From assembly GCF_943734655.1 (NCBI RefSeq), contig NC_071354.1, positions 158,865,142-158,929,141 on the forward strand: DNA of 64,000 bases, in the 5' to 3' direction. Each line of letters opens with the position of its first letter. Positions within the stretch are counted from its first letter, which is position 1. Position numbers and translations under genes: made by a program. This DNA comes from Sabethes cyaneus. Its lineage: Eukaryota > Arthropoda > Insecta > Diptera > Culicidae. A model generated the notes under the pieces. It had not been told where the DNA came from. It saw only the letters and a program-made list of their open reading frames with translations, and did no database searches. This document shows positions 10,874-22,890 of the stretch, in pieces.

Positions 10874-13145
10874 TCTATACCTATAAAAAAGGATTTCTGT
10901 CTGTCTGTCTGTCTGTCCGTATGTTCCTTATAGAATCGAAAACTGCTGAGCCGATCGGCGTGAAAATTTGCATGTAGGGGTTTTTGGGGCCAGGAAAGAT
11001 TTTAGTGATGGTTAGAGACCGCTCCCCTCACTAAGAGGGGGGGCTCCCATACAAATGAAACACAAATTTCTGCATAACTGCATAACTAATCAAGCAAATA
11101 AAACAAAATTTGGCATGTGGGTGTTCTTGGAGACAAGAATTTATTCTATGGTAAGTTGGGACCCCTCCCCTCTTTAGAAGGGGAATTATGACTCCTCTCC
11201 CCTTAAAGAGGGGGGCTTCCATACAAATGAAATACAAATTTCCTCATAGCTCGAGAACTAATCAAGCAAATGGAACCAAATTTGGCATGTGAAGGTTTAC
11301 GAGGGCAGAAATATTTGCTATGGTGAACTAGGAACCCTCCCCACTTTAAGAGGGGGGGGGGGTTCCTGTACCAATGAAATACAAATTTCCACATAACTCG
11401 AGAACTAATCAAGCAAATGGAACCAAATTTGACATGTGGGTGTTTTTGGAGACAAAATATTTTTCCATGTTGAATTGGGACCCCTCCCCACTTTAGGAGG
11501 AGGGGGGGCTCCTATACAAATGAAATACAAATTTCCTCAGAACTCGAGAACTAATCAAGCAAATGGAACCAAATTTGGCAGGTAGGTGTTTTTGGAGGCA
11601 AATTTTTTTTCTATGATGAGTTAGGACCCCTCCCCACTTTAAGAGGGGGGGCTCCTATACAAATGAAATTCAAATTTCCTCATAACTCGAGAACTAATCA
11701 AGCAAATGGAACAAAATTTGGTATGTAGGTGTTTTTGGAGGCAAGAATTTTTTCGCTGATGAATTAGGACCCCTTACCTTTTTAGGAGGGTGGCTCCCAT
11801 ACAAACGAAATACAAATTTCCTCATAACTCTAGAACTAGTCAAGAAAATGGAACCAAATTTAGCATGTGGGTATTTTTATAGGCAAGAATATTTTCTATG
11901 ATGAATTCAAACCCCTCTCCACTTTAGGATGGGGGGCTCCTATACAAATGAAAAACAAATTTCCTCATAATTCAAGAACTAATCAAGCAAATGGAACCAA
12001 ATTTGGCATGTGCGGCTTTTAGGGGGCAGAAATTTTTTCTATGATGAATTAAGACCTCTCCCCTGTTTAGGAGGGGGGGCTCCCATACAAATGAAATTCA
12101 AATTTCTTTATAACTTAATAATTAGTTCTCAATAATCAAGCAAATGGAACCAAATTTGGCATGTGGGAGATTTTAGAGTCTTGAATTTATTTTATGATAG
12201 TTAGAGACCTCTCACCCCCACCTAAAACAGAAATTTTTGCGAAACTCAAAAACTAATCGAACTCGAGAAATTCGAGACTCTTCCATAAAACATTAGTCTT
12301 TAACAAGACCACAAAAACTATCTATAGTAACACTAGATCATTCAGGACGAGACGGCCGCGAGTGTTGCCGGCGACCCGCCGTCGAAAGCGCCTCCCACTG
12401 GGGGGAGACAACTGTCCGCAGAAATCACTACTGTCTAGGTTTATTTGTTTTGCTAGGTCTACCTGGGTTTCCTGGAACGAGCGACAGTGAGTAAGGAGAT
12501 GATCGCGAAATGGTACTTACCACAAAAAAGTTTTCCGTGAAATGGTACATTCCGCTAAAGGTTTTTCGCAAAATGATATTCGACGAAATGTTGTACAATC
12601 ATGGCGAATATTGCTATCCGCTTTCTGGTTATGCAATGAGGGGCAGGGGAGTTGTTTTCTACTTTACTGTGCGGAAAAATTGCACATTTGTATATTAAGC
12701 TACCCATTCCTGGTAACTAATAAGCTTTAACATAAGCAGCAAATCAACGTATCTGGCATTTTATACTGCACGTTGTTGTATATTAGCTTTTTGACTGCTG
12801 TAAATTGGCTTCCATAATTGTATTCAAATTCTTCGTGTCGGTAATTAGCTGTAAGCACTATAAGAAGGTTATCAGTAAAGTAGCTGTATATTTTGCCAAA
12901 ATAACATTGATGTAGCATTTAGGGCGACTGAAATGTTTATTGGCTTACATTTGAATAGAATTGGTGATGCTTATTGGTTACCTGGGATGCTTTCATAGTT
13001 ACGTAACTGCCAAGATGAATCATCTAAGGTTAAACACCTCAGAAACTTGCAAAACTCGAGATTGTGACAAAGATCATCCGAGATTCATGATTTATGTACA
13101 ACACAGGTTAATTTGTGGCAATACGAAGTTTTTCGGGTCAGCTAG
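10874..13145 (+). mobile_element. Helitron/Helentron-like non-autonomous element
   Basis: The left end reads TCTATACCTATAAAAAAGG after a host A and runs into a (GTCT)n tract (about 10891-10916). The right end reads GGGTCAGCTAG followed by a host T, preceded by GGCAATACGAAGTTTTTCG, which in related insect repeats (from memory) forms a GGCAA...TTGCC hairpin about 11 nt before CTAG. 5'-TC, 3'-CTRR, A/T flanks and a terminal hairpin are the Helitron hallmarks, with no TIR and no target duplication. The body contains a 145-bp tandem array (10960-12215), then a GC-rich block (12340-12430), then AT-rich sequence. No Rep/helicase is encoded, so it is non-autonomous. In this copy the hairpin is decayed. 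Confidence 0.6.
10960..12215 (+). repeat. Tandem array of eight ~145-bp monomers with purine/pyrimidine-rich hairpins
   Basis: Eight copies of a unit built on AATCAAGCAAATGGAACC recur at about 11089, 11260, 11407, 11553, 11697, 11838, 11980 and 12133. Spacings are 141-153 bp except the first at about 171. Each unit also carries CCCCTCCCC, a short TTT spacer, and a run of GAGGGGGG followed by CTCCCATACAAATGAAA. The C-run and G-run can pair as a hairpin, or the G-runs could stack across units. Open frames through the array are by-products of unit lengths close to multiples of three and are not genes. Confidence 0.85.
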
Positions 13146-13377
13146 TTGCTCATAAATAAAACATTTGAAAAAAGCTACTCTATCCGGAAAAATACGGTTC
13201 AATAATCTATTTAAATTTTTGTACAACTTTTGCCTTTTGAAGTGATTCAATATTTTACTCAATTTATAAACAAATTGGTACCTACAACATAAGAAATGAA
13301 GAGAAATAACCTGTTTTCTGTACTGCATTGAGATACACTCGTAAGTAAATACCGTGATGAATAGAGCATGTACTCTA

Positions 13378-14667
13378 CAGTGCGACACATATATATTCGA
13401 ACAAAAATCATTTTATGCTTGCAGCGGCATATACAATTAATACAATCAAAATAAGACCATGTGTGTGTGGCATCATGACTTAAGTCTTACTTGACGTAGT
13501 TTCATTTTTGTTTTGTGTCTCGTTCGGTGTGCAGGTGCACGTAACAGAGTTCGTGGTACGGTCGTTGATAATAAATAAATTGTTAAACGGTGCTACATGC
13601 GGCACTATTTTTCGTGACTTCAAGCATCACGGCATAAAATGAGGCTTTGTATACTATATACTAAAAAGGTTTATCGAAACGGGATCTGTTGAAAACCGTA
13701 AAAACAACCGGATCAAAACAAAGTGTTAGAATTACAGAGATCGAAAAGGTTGTTCGAGAATAAATTCGTCGCAGTTGCGACCGGTCCGCACGAAAAATGG
13801 CAGCTGAATATCAAAAGGAAAACTCTTTGTCGAATTATGAAAATGGATCTGCATATGAAAACATTCAAAAAACATAAAATCCATGGATTAACGGAAGCAA
13901 CAAAACAAAAACGGCAGGAAAGAAGCAAATTGCTGCTCTGTCGGCACGGTGTTTTAGAAGTGATCTATTCTAATGAGAAGTTGTTTGTTCTTCAAATACC
14001 GAATCATGCTCAAAATGATCGATTGTGGTCAGTTTCGATCATGTACGTTTCAAAGCATAAACGGAATGTACTACGATACCACAATTCATTAACGGTCATG
14101 GTATGGGGAGGCATTTCAAACAAAGGGAAACTTCCTCTTATATTTATTGACAAGGGTGTGAAAGTTAATGCAAAATACTATCTGGAAATGGTCTTAGAAC
14201 AAAATTTGATGCCATACGTTTGGGGAAAATATGGTGAAGAAGATTACGGCTTCCAACAGGGTGGAACTCCAACCACACTGCAAATCTTATGCAGACGTGG
14301 TGCAAAGCTAATCTGGCGGATTTCATATCGAAATAGGGGTGGCCTCCAAGTTCTCCTGATTTAAACCCATTGGATTTTTGTAAATGGGGTACATGCAGCA
14401 GAGGCTCAAGGATTATAAATATCATAATTTGGTTGAATTTAAGTTAATTATCAACAAGATTTGGGATGATATTCCGATGGCAGTAGTCCGTGCCGCATGT
14501 AACGACTTCAAAAGCGTGTCATCCAGGTAAAAGACGATTCAATCGGGTAATGATTGTTTGTTGCGTTCTGTATCTATGGGTACTTCTAAAATTAAAATTC
14601 GAAAATAAGCCTTTATTTACAAAAATATATGACTTTGTTTTTGTTCGAATACATATGTGTCACACTG
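13378..14667 (+). mobile_element. Full-length mariner-like element with both TIRs
   Basis: The left end starts CAGTGCGACACATATATATT and the inverted right end starts CAGTGTGACACATATGTATT, both continuing with CGAACAAAAA; TIR length is about 30 bp. TA dinucleotides flank each end (13376-13377 and 14668-14669). At 1290 bp it has the usual size of an intact Tc1/mariner element. It encloses a decayed transposase (13580-14510). Because its ends are complete it could still be mobilised in trans, although its own protein is defective. Confidence 0.85.
13580..14515 (+). pseudogene. Tc1/mariner-family transposase, catalytically dead
   Basis: The order of parts is typical. A helix-turn-helix stretch (CGTIFRDFKHHGIK, about 13595-13640) is broken by a TGA. 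The central 213-codon frame (13723-14364) has IYSNEKLF, VMVWGGIS and FQQGGTP. The last part, on a shifted frame (about 14340-14515), reads WPPSSPDLNPLDF then IWDDIPMAVVRAACNDF. In the central frame the first catalytic Asp is Asn (residue 84) and the second is Gly (residue 180) where the family has D. The third acidic residue appears to survive in NPLDF. Two frameshifts and the in-frame stop confirm a pseudogene. The DLNPLDF ending suggests a DDxD (maT or similar) lineage rather than DD34E; that is from memory. Confidence 0.8.
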
Positions 14668-17600
14668 TATACTCACCAAGGTAAATACCAGATTGGATGC
14701 TTATAAGTTCAACAGTATTATTTAAAAACATTTGTTAAGTTATTTAATATTTTGACGATAAATATCCATGAAACGTTGCAAAGCTTAGAATTTATTAAAC
14801 ATTGTATAATCATTATATTTTTTTCCTCGTATCAAACTATCGTCCGAAAAATGTCGCACGCTCACGTAGAAAGCCCAAACGCGACCCACTCCAGTTGTCA
14901 AGAATTTCAACTTACGCCTGCTGCTGCTGCTGCCGCTCCTATCCAGTACGAAGTTTGACCGCTCGTGACCGTTATGCAAAGTTTAAACCGCTACACAATC
15001 GCACTCGCTCAATCTGATCCTTCGGGGAATATCATGTGCAGCACGGCTCGGCCACATTCAGCTTTTCCATACCCCCGCCAACCATTATCGCCCGACGTGT
15101 TTATGGTGATGTGGCTCGGCAAGAAAGCCCCAGTATCGAGTACCCGAACTCTTGGGCCGTGCCTCCTTCCTTGCTTCCTGCTTCGTACATGCATGCATGT
15201 AGGTACATACATGCGGATACTCAGGGGCTCAAACGGAATCGCAATGCGAACGGAACCCGAGGGAAGGATCCACTTTGGGACTCGACGCCGATGCCGCCGA
15301 CGATGGGATCCGGAATGTCGGAGCTGGTCGCGCGCGGAAGGATACGTGCACCCGTTGCCGTTGCTGCTGGGGGCGAGTGAGAGGCAGTGTGACAGTGATG
15401 GCGGTTGTGCTGATGGCGAATACGAAGGAGAAAATATTTTATCATGGATTTTTGTTTCTCATTTCGGATCGATCCCGGAGGCATTTTAAGACATTGGCGT
15501 AGGATTTTTTCTCGGTGCCTTTACCCCCGGTCGGTTCGGTGTCTCGCTTTTTTGCTGTCCTCTCTCTCGCTCTGTTTGGAACTCGGTATTTTTTCTGTCG
15601 TTCTTTTTTTTTCATTAAATACCCGGCGGTTAAATTGTGCAAAAGCCTACCTACGTTCCAGCTTGGCATAAAACATTCTTTGCCAACCTGCCCGCGGGGA
15701 TGCTCGCTCTCGTTTCACACTGCTGGTGCAGAGTGAGTTCCGAAAGCAAGAGCAGTTCAGCCAAGCATTTCGCCGATGTGTACAAGTCTCCGGTTTGGTT
15801 CTGTGACGCTTATGGCTTGCAGCGAACGCGCGCACAAACGCACATACTTGTCCGCAACCAACGGTCCGGGGCGACCCAGCAGCCGAACGGCGAAACAGGA
15901 ATCCTTCGCGCAAGGAAAAGCGGAGGAAAAGTTTTCTGCCGAAGCGTCGTCGTCGAAGTTGGCGTCGTTGTCGTTGTCGCCCCGTCACAGGCGTCGCAGA
16001 GGCACGGTAAGGCAGAGAGGCGAGTTTTTCGAAATTATGATTTTCATCTTTCCTGGCGTCGAAAGAGTTGTGAAAAATTGTATGAAACGGTTCTTTTGGA
16101 TGAAAATCAGTTGTACTAGAATATGATAGATCATATGTTAAGAATACAAGTAAACGAAAGTTGATTGTTGATGCAGTTTCAGTAATAAATGCAGTCAAAC
16201 CATATTTATCACAAAAGACAACAAGAGAAGCACTTGGTAAACATTAAAAAATAGGTAATGTATATTTCGCTATATTTAGCAATCCAAATACCGTGTACCA
16301 CAAATTTTCGCCAAGGAGAGTAAATATTCGGTACTCTTTCTCGCTCTCCGGCTGCCGTGCCTCGGTGACACAACCGTCGTCGGTCGTTGGATGCCGCCAC
16401 CGTCGTCGTCGACCGGTGTTGCTGCCGTCGCTGCCGTCGCTGCTGCTGCTGTTGCCGCTGCCGGGGATGGTTGTAGTCATTGTCGTCGAACGGTGCGGTG
16501 CAGCGTTCGGGATTGAAAGCCTCCAGGCAAGCACAGCCGTGGTACCTCTACACAGAGAGTTGACGTTGACGAAGTTGGATGATTTTTTTTCGGGCTTCGC
16601 TTCTTCGCTCCCGTGGCCAATCAGCCTGCCTCTGCCGGATTTCTTGTACGTTGGCTTGCTTGCCTGCTTGTTTCCTTCGAAATCATTAGTTCGGGCAAAA
16701 TGAGCTCGAATTTCTTGTTTGAAAATGGTTCGCTCAAAGTATGAAATATAAATTTTAAAAAACTTCCCGAAGCATATTAATTTTCATAAAAGTGTACTGG
16801 TACCCGGTAGCACCCGAGGGGTAAACTGTTGCTTTGTTATTTTTCCTCCCCGTTTCGGCCGGATGTCATTCATCTTGACGGTGTGCTACGGCAGATACTG
16901 TGATGGAAGGGAGCGCAGCATTTGCAACTTGGGACACATTTTTGGACTCTTTATCGGCATAAGTTGTATGTATTTGAATGTTGCAAATGTTTGCAAATTA
17001 GGTATATGGAAGCTTTGAAGATAAGTTTTTACGTGACGTACTTAAAACATATTATTATAAATTATTAAACGCATGAACTCAATTTCATAAGCACTTGTCG
17101 CGCATCAATTCTCCGACAATCGAATCCATTAACTTCCAGATGTCGATAACCGTCGATCATCAGAAAACATAATTATCCGTAAACTGTGTTTCTCTCATTC
17201 AAACAAGATACAGATTGAAAATGACAATTCCACAACACATTCAATATTCCAACTCGCAGTCGCAGTATTGCTTATGCCGTGGGAGTACAGATGCAGGATA
17301 TATGTACCGATTTTTGGTTACTTTGAGAGATGAAAAATATGACTGTTGCAAAATAAATAAATGATTCTAAATAATTTTAATTGCTCCTACTGGAGTTACT
17401 ATTACAGTGATAAGTGAAATGAATGTGATCTTAAAATTGGCTGTGGACATATTTTCACATGAAATGAAAAAAAAGTCCTATGTTGTTTATCATAGATCCT
17501 GCAAAAGTCAAAACCCGATGGCTTCACCCTACATTATAACGCATCACCATCTGCTACACCGATACCGGTGACGCTACGAGCAATATTTATTTGGATAACT

Positions 17601-18424
17601 TTTCATATTATGACTCTCGAAATCTCGGCATACGTACATACAGCGCGGGTGCATTTCCGAACAAAACAGCATACAGTATAGTACATATACATACAGTCAG
17701 CAACAGAGCATCGCACAGCCAGGTTTGATTTCGAATCCTTTCGATGTTTTCCGTGTTTGTTTGTGCGGTGACGTTTTTTCTCCACCCACCCCGACGGTCC
17801 CGACAGGCCGTGCTCCAACCAGAAGAGCGGGAGTGGGAACTTCGGATAAAATGGGTCGCATGAGGTAAAAGCTGCTCCTTTTTCATACATTTATTCGGGT
17901 CAAGCAATTCGGCTTAGTATCAATTACAGTTAGTGAGTAGGCAAGTTAACAAAGAAGGTTTCAAACCATATGCTTTCGGTTTGTTCATATTAATTTAGTA
18001 ATGAAAATTGCGGTAAAAAGGAGTCATGTCCAACTAGCGCCATAAGGTGATCAAGCAGGAAATTGTTTGCGGCAACCTAATTTTACAACTGTAGTTTAAC
18101 GCACACGACTTGTTTGACAATTGACTCGGTCTATTTTTAAAAACAATTTAGTAGATATACATTGCTGACTACTTATATGTTTTCTAAAACTGCTTCTGAT
18201 CAGAAATCTGATCTCTGCACATCTGAACACGGATGAAAGATACTACCTGTTCATTACGGTCGAATGCTACGCAATGAAAGCGGTTAGTGAACAACGAAGA
18301 TGACCAGAGAGTTCTTTGTGTTGCGCGGAATTTCGCTAGAAAAAATAGTTGCGGACTTCCCTGAGTAATTCTTATGCACTATACTCAGAATTACACTAAG
18401 ATTAGTGTCACATGCTCAACCCCG
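14668..18424. promoter_or_regulatory. GC-richer block without recognised transposons; possible host regulatory DNA
   Basis: From about 14860 to 16700, and again at 17700-17880, the sequence is clearly more GC- and CpG-rich than its surroundings. It has short triplet tracts (CTG repeats at 14926-14942, CGT/GCT-rich sequence at 16385-16480) and pyrimidine runs (15545-15620). No TIR, LINE or SINE signature was found, and no frame shows convincing protein character despite several open frames caused by the composition. Such islands in mosquito DNA often mark promoters or 5' untranslated exons of long-intron genes; that is inference. The AT-rich parts 16720-17600 and 17910-18420 show nothing that I can name. 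Confidence 0.3.
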
Positions 18425-18650
18425 TAGAAACCAGTTACATTGACTATAGTAAGGCATTTACTACTCACCTTTATTACTCTTTCAATTGTCAAAAAATTGG
18501 AAAATAATCCAAACTTCCTAAATGGCTTCAGTTATATTTAACGGAGAGTAAACTAATTGTTCGTTTTCAAAATGCTCTGTTGGACCTAGATCAAGTCACC
18601 TTTGGGGTTCCCCAAGGTTCTCACCTAGGACCACTTCTTTTCATAATATG
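18425..18650 (+). pseudogene. CR1/Jockey-like reverse transcriptase fragment
   Basis: A plus-strand RT remnant with the segment WLQLYLTESKLIVRFQNALL and the strongly conserved GVPQGSHLGPLLF (about 18601-18645), the RT motif between palm blocks A and B'. The frame ends in a stop right after that motif, at the junction with minus-strand RTE sequence. Stops are present upstream. It belongs with the family whose other pieces are at 19268-21169 (minus) and 49755-50399 (plus). Confidence 0.7.
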
Positions 18651-18689
18651 ATATTTTTTGAACAAGGTGCTGATGCCGAAACCCTTATT

Positions 18690-21608
18690 CACTACCTTTA
18701 CTTTTTCTTTCACGGTGACAATCCGCTTATCGAATCTGAGCAGAATTTGGGAGTTGTCTCCACGCTTCTCGGTCTTGAGCTGCCACTCTCCAATCGTCCT
18801 TAACACTTAATATGCCACCGTGAATTGATCGCGGGATCTCACGCTCAAAAACACCAAGAGCCCGTCGGTCGCTCTTTTTCAACGTCCACGCTTCGTGACC
18901 GTAGAGGATTACCGGGAGAATTAACATCTTATGGAGTGGAAATTTCGTATGGAGTTGCAGGCTATGCGACCTCAGCTGGCTACATACCCTGTTGGTAGCC
19001 ACTATCCGCCTTTTTAGTTAACGGCTCGCATCGTTGTCACATATTACTAACGTATCAAGGTAAATAAATTCGCCAACCACTTCAAAAGTATCACCATCTC
19101 AGTTCCAACACTCGGAAAGCTACCACGCTCTCTACCAGCCACCATATACTTCGTTTCGGTAGAGTATCCTAGCAGCTTCCTTCGTAAGATACGTGTATGC
19201 CTCTTTCACAGCTCTACGGTTAACATCGATGATATCGAAGTCATACGCGAACCCAAGGTGCACGTGAGTTTTTGTTTATTTGTTTATTTTATTGTGAAAT
19301 TCAACTGACACAGTTGTCTTATTGAATAATATAGTCATAGTCATGCTTATAAAAAACTACTATTACATATTTTCTGTGCAAACTTATGTGAAGGTTCGCC
19401 GAACTCAAAGAGGGTTTCAACTGCAGAGAAAGTTCGAACGCAGGCAGTTATTGGATGGTTGTTCGATGAAAACTCGGCTGCAGTAGTCCGGTTGATCGGA
19501 GGGAGCGTTGCGATGCACGGAAGCTCAAAGCAGATAGAATTGTCGGTGAATCGATCTCGCCATTTCGGATCTTTGCTACACATACAGCTTGCTGAACCTT
19601 CCTACGCCGCTCGAATGTTTGAAGACCCAGAAGACGGCAACGTTCGGGATATGGTGGTAGATTTGCTGGATCACGCCAAGGTAAGTCTCGTAGCGCAAGC
19701 CGGACAAAACGTTTTTGCATCCGTTCCATGCGCAGATTCCATGCCAGTTGATAAGGACACCAAACTATGCACGCATTTTCGATCAGTGGACGTACCAGGG
19801 AATAGTATAGCGCCTTCAGACAGTGAGGATCACTGAAATCACGGGCAATCTTTGCGTTGAAGCCAAGCTGTCGGGAAGCCTTCGATATTGCAGTGGTGCG
19901 ATGTAAATTGAACGTCAGCTTGGCATCAAGCAGTACTCCGAGGTCATTGACTTGCTCGAAATTAGCTGTTCATTTATTTGGTAGTTGAAGGAGATTGGAC
20001 TAGCGATGCGATGGAAAGTCATTACTTGGCACTTCGGGATGCTGATGACCAGCCAGTTTTTCCTGCACCAGTCAGCGAACATATCCAAAAGCCCCTGAAG
20101 TCGCATACAATCCTCTATAGAACGAACTGGTGAGTACAATTTCAAATCGTCAGCGTACATTAGCTTGCATCCAACTCCAAGCAGCGGGGCGATGTCGTTG
20201 AAAAACAGCACAAACAGTAGAGGTCCCATGTTGCTGCCTTGGGGCACACCCGACAAATTAATAAACCGGGAAGAGAAACAGGAGTTAAGCTGTACACGTA
20301 GAACTCTGCCGCATAAATAGGAGCTGAGCCATTCTGCGATGCGCCAAGTCACGAGATTTTCTGCAGTAGTATTTTAAGGTCAATACGATCGAACGCTGCT
20401 TTTAGATCAATATAGATCACATCGATTTGCGCTTTTTATTCCATGTGGGAAATACAGGTAGACGTAAAATCCATAAGGTTTGTGCTTACGGATCGAACAG
20501 GCGTAAATCCGTGTTGGTTGGTGGAAATATAACATTTTGTTCTAGCAACGATAAAATTACTCACTACAATTTCAAATAATTTCGTTGCAGCAGAAAGATT
20601 CGTAATGCCCCGGTAATTACGAACATTCCGGCGATCGCCACTTTTAAAAACAGGAAACATGAGTGACTGGTTCCAGATCGTCGGAAATTTTCCATCCTCG
20701 AACGATTTGTTGAATATGAGGCACAAAGGCTCCACTAATGCCATAGCACAACGGGCAAAGACTACCGCTGGGATACCATCAGGTCTGGGAAAACATGAAC
20801 GCTTCAGTTTTTTTGCAGCTGACAGAATCATATCGGGAGTTATTTTAAACGTACTTATATCCACTAAGTCAACAGGAACATCAGCAGCAGCGATAGTTTC
20901 CTGAGATTCAGAAGCCGATTGTTCAGCGAAACGAAAAATTTCGCGAACAACTCACATGATTCTATAGTAGTTTTAGCTTCGGTTTCGTCGAGATAAACAT
21001 TAGAAGGAATGGCGGAATGTTTACGTTTTGATTTAACAAAGTTCCAAAGCCCTTTGGGATTTCTGCGGAAAACAATTTGAACCCGCATGACGTAGGATTT
21101 ATACAGTGTGGCGTTCAGCCGTCGATATGCATCGCTCGATCGTTTGAAATTTTGTTCTACTAGCGCAGTCATGTGATTATGGTACCGCTACTCTGCACGC
21201 TTGTTCTTCGAATTCCAATGCAATGTTGAATAGCAAATTCGATAGCCCGTTACCTTGCTTTAAACCATGTAACATCACAAACGAGTCCGATGTCTCGCCA
21301 CCTATTTTGACATTTGTCACACGTAGCCTAATCAGTTTTATTGGAAAACCATGTTCACGCATAATCCGCCACAGCTCATTTCGTTTAGCTGAATCGTACG
21401 TCGCCTTAAAGTCTATAAAAAAATGATGGGCCTGCCAGTTGAATTCTCGGAATTTATCGAGGATTTATCGCAAGGTGAACATTTGGTCCGCCGTGGAGCG
21501 TTTCGCTCGAAAACTGCACCGGTTTTCGCGAAAAAAGGTTTCCTGCAACGGCGTCAGTCTATTGCAATATTGTATGACACCCAAAAATTGCGTTACAAGA
21601 ACAACGTA
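18690..21608 (-). pseudogene. RTE-clade LINE relic (family A), split by a CR1-like insertion
   Basis: Two minus-strand pieces of one RTE copy. The 5' piece (21608 down to 21170) gives STADQMFTLR.ILDKFREFN, ELWRIMREHGFPIKLIRL, IGGETSDSFVMLHGLKQGNG and LSNLLFNIALE, ending at GTIIT. The 3' piece (19267 down to about 18690) resumes with HVHLGFAYDFDIIDVNRRAV and continues with TKYMVAGRERGS, LPVILYGHEAWTLKKSDRRA, then LGVFEREI. The wording is close to the RTE at 36290-39150, so the two are one family. The FADD tetrad reads FAYD here, so the active site is mutated. The 5' truncation coincides with the edge of the 21609-25369 element. Confidence 0.75.
19268..21169 (-). mobile_element. 5'-truncated CR1/Jockey-like LINE inserted in the RTE relic
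   Basis: Minus-strand pieces in order are a linker (FKRSSDAYRRLN, GLWNFVKSKRKHS), RT fingers (MILSAAKKLKRSCFPRPDGI, IWNQSLMFPVFKSGDRRNVR, NYRGITNLS), palm (SGVPQGSNMGPLLFVLFFND, LMYADDLKLYS, FADWCRKNWLVISIPKCQVM) and the C-terminal FVRLALRDLPWRDPANLPPY. The YADD catalytic motif is intact. Frameshifts separate the 21172-20864, 20864-20436, 20352-19915 and 19729-19448 segments. The 3' end is an A-rich tail of AATAAACA units at 19268-19290 on the minus strand. Flanks CACGTGA (19261-19267) and CATGTGA (21170-21176) look like a 7-bp target duplication. The clade (CR1 versus Jockey) cannot be settled by eye. Confidence 0.75.
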
Positions 21609-22359
21609 GGGTAATTGATCTTGAATGGACCTATTTAGCGCTTTTTAACACCACCACTCGCACTCCTGCTCAATTTACTCGTCATTTATAAATAATATGT
21701 GGTGATGTTACTATTTGTTGGAAAGTACCACCTTTTTTCTACATTATCAGTACTTTAAAAATGTATAATTGATGAAACTTTTATTAAATATATCGTTTTT
21801 TGCCAAAGCCTTTTTTTGATCTTGAATGGACCCAACATGATCTTGAATTGGACCTATTTTTGATTTTGAAATGGACCTAAATTAGGATTGTCATAGTTTC
21901 TTCCATGTAAATGAACAAAATAATAACAAAGAATTTTTTTTAATAGTACAACTATACTACTGTTATTTATTAATAGGACACAAGGTTGAACAGCTTTTAC
22001 CTTTCTTATACTCTGTTAGAAAGGTATGAAAGTCGGTTGAAAAATTTGAAATCGGTCACAGTCACCGAGGGTCTTGTTTTTATGTCAGCCCAATAATTGA
22101 ACAATGTTTCAGTGACTTGATATGCGTTGTGTATGTATCTGTGTGTGACATTTGTATATTGGGAATTTATTATTACCTGTTGTTCAGATATGGTTGAAAC
22201 GATTGCCACGTCATAAAAAAATTATGTCGCCTATTAGTTTCAAAAATTTAAACCATTCATTAAAAATATGTAATATAACTTGTATTAAACGTAGTTTATC
22301 AAGTACAGTGGGGTTCGAGTTTTTATTTAGTGACTACATATTTCGAAAGGTCAGACTTT

Positions 22360-22890
22360 TACTGACGTAGGACTACGTCTTACTGCAAAGCATCTAAAGG
22401 TTTGCGACAGCCTCTGTCGAACATTTTGAATGTAAAACCGTCGCAATCGTGAAAAATTCGTTAATTAGTGGTAATTATTCAATTTTTGACACATTTATAT
22501 GCAATTTTTTCAGTTAAAAAATGGTCTAGATTTTGCCACGGTTTCGATTTTGGCAACATAGGCGACACGCATTTGTTGTCAAATTCGAAATCATACTGTA
22601 AATGGCGCTTGAAAAAATTAGACTTGGTAATTCTACTAGGTTTAAAGGTAAGCTTAGATACTAGGTTTTAATTTTAAATGATAGTCGATGAAGAACTGTA
22701 CCAGATAGAAAATAGGAAGTTTCAAAAATGAATATTTTAGATCTCAGAGTCACTCAATTCCGGTGGACAAGGAGGTATTAATTTTGTCACAAGTCAGAGG
22801 GGAGAGGTGCTTAAAGAAAACTTTACATCCCCCAAGAAAAAAATCAGAGGGGTTGTGTATAAGATACGACCACGGATGATGTAGTACAAC
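22360..22890. repeat. Two terminal fragments related to the 1.07-kb repeat
   Basis: At 22366-22382 GACGTAGGACTACGTCTTAC matches one terminus of the 1.07-kb repeat. At 22853-22880 AGAGGGGTTGTGTATAAGA followed by ACGACC matches the other terminus. The sequence between and beyond them does not match the body of the full copies, and the two pieces are not in the arrangement of one intact element. They may be ends of related shorter elements. Confidence 0.5.

Noticed and set aside
11031..11412. Open frames in the satellite array
   Set aside because: They repeat with the monomer and reflect unit length, not selection.
10960..12215. Regularly spaced repeats that could suggest a CRISPR array
   Set aside because: The whole ~145-bp unit is repeated, with no unique spacers. 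Eukaryotic context and Helitron-like ends explain it.
16293..16703. 136-codon frame in the GC-rich island
   Set aside because: The frame is kept open by CGT/GCT tracts; the residues are low-complexity and no motif is present.
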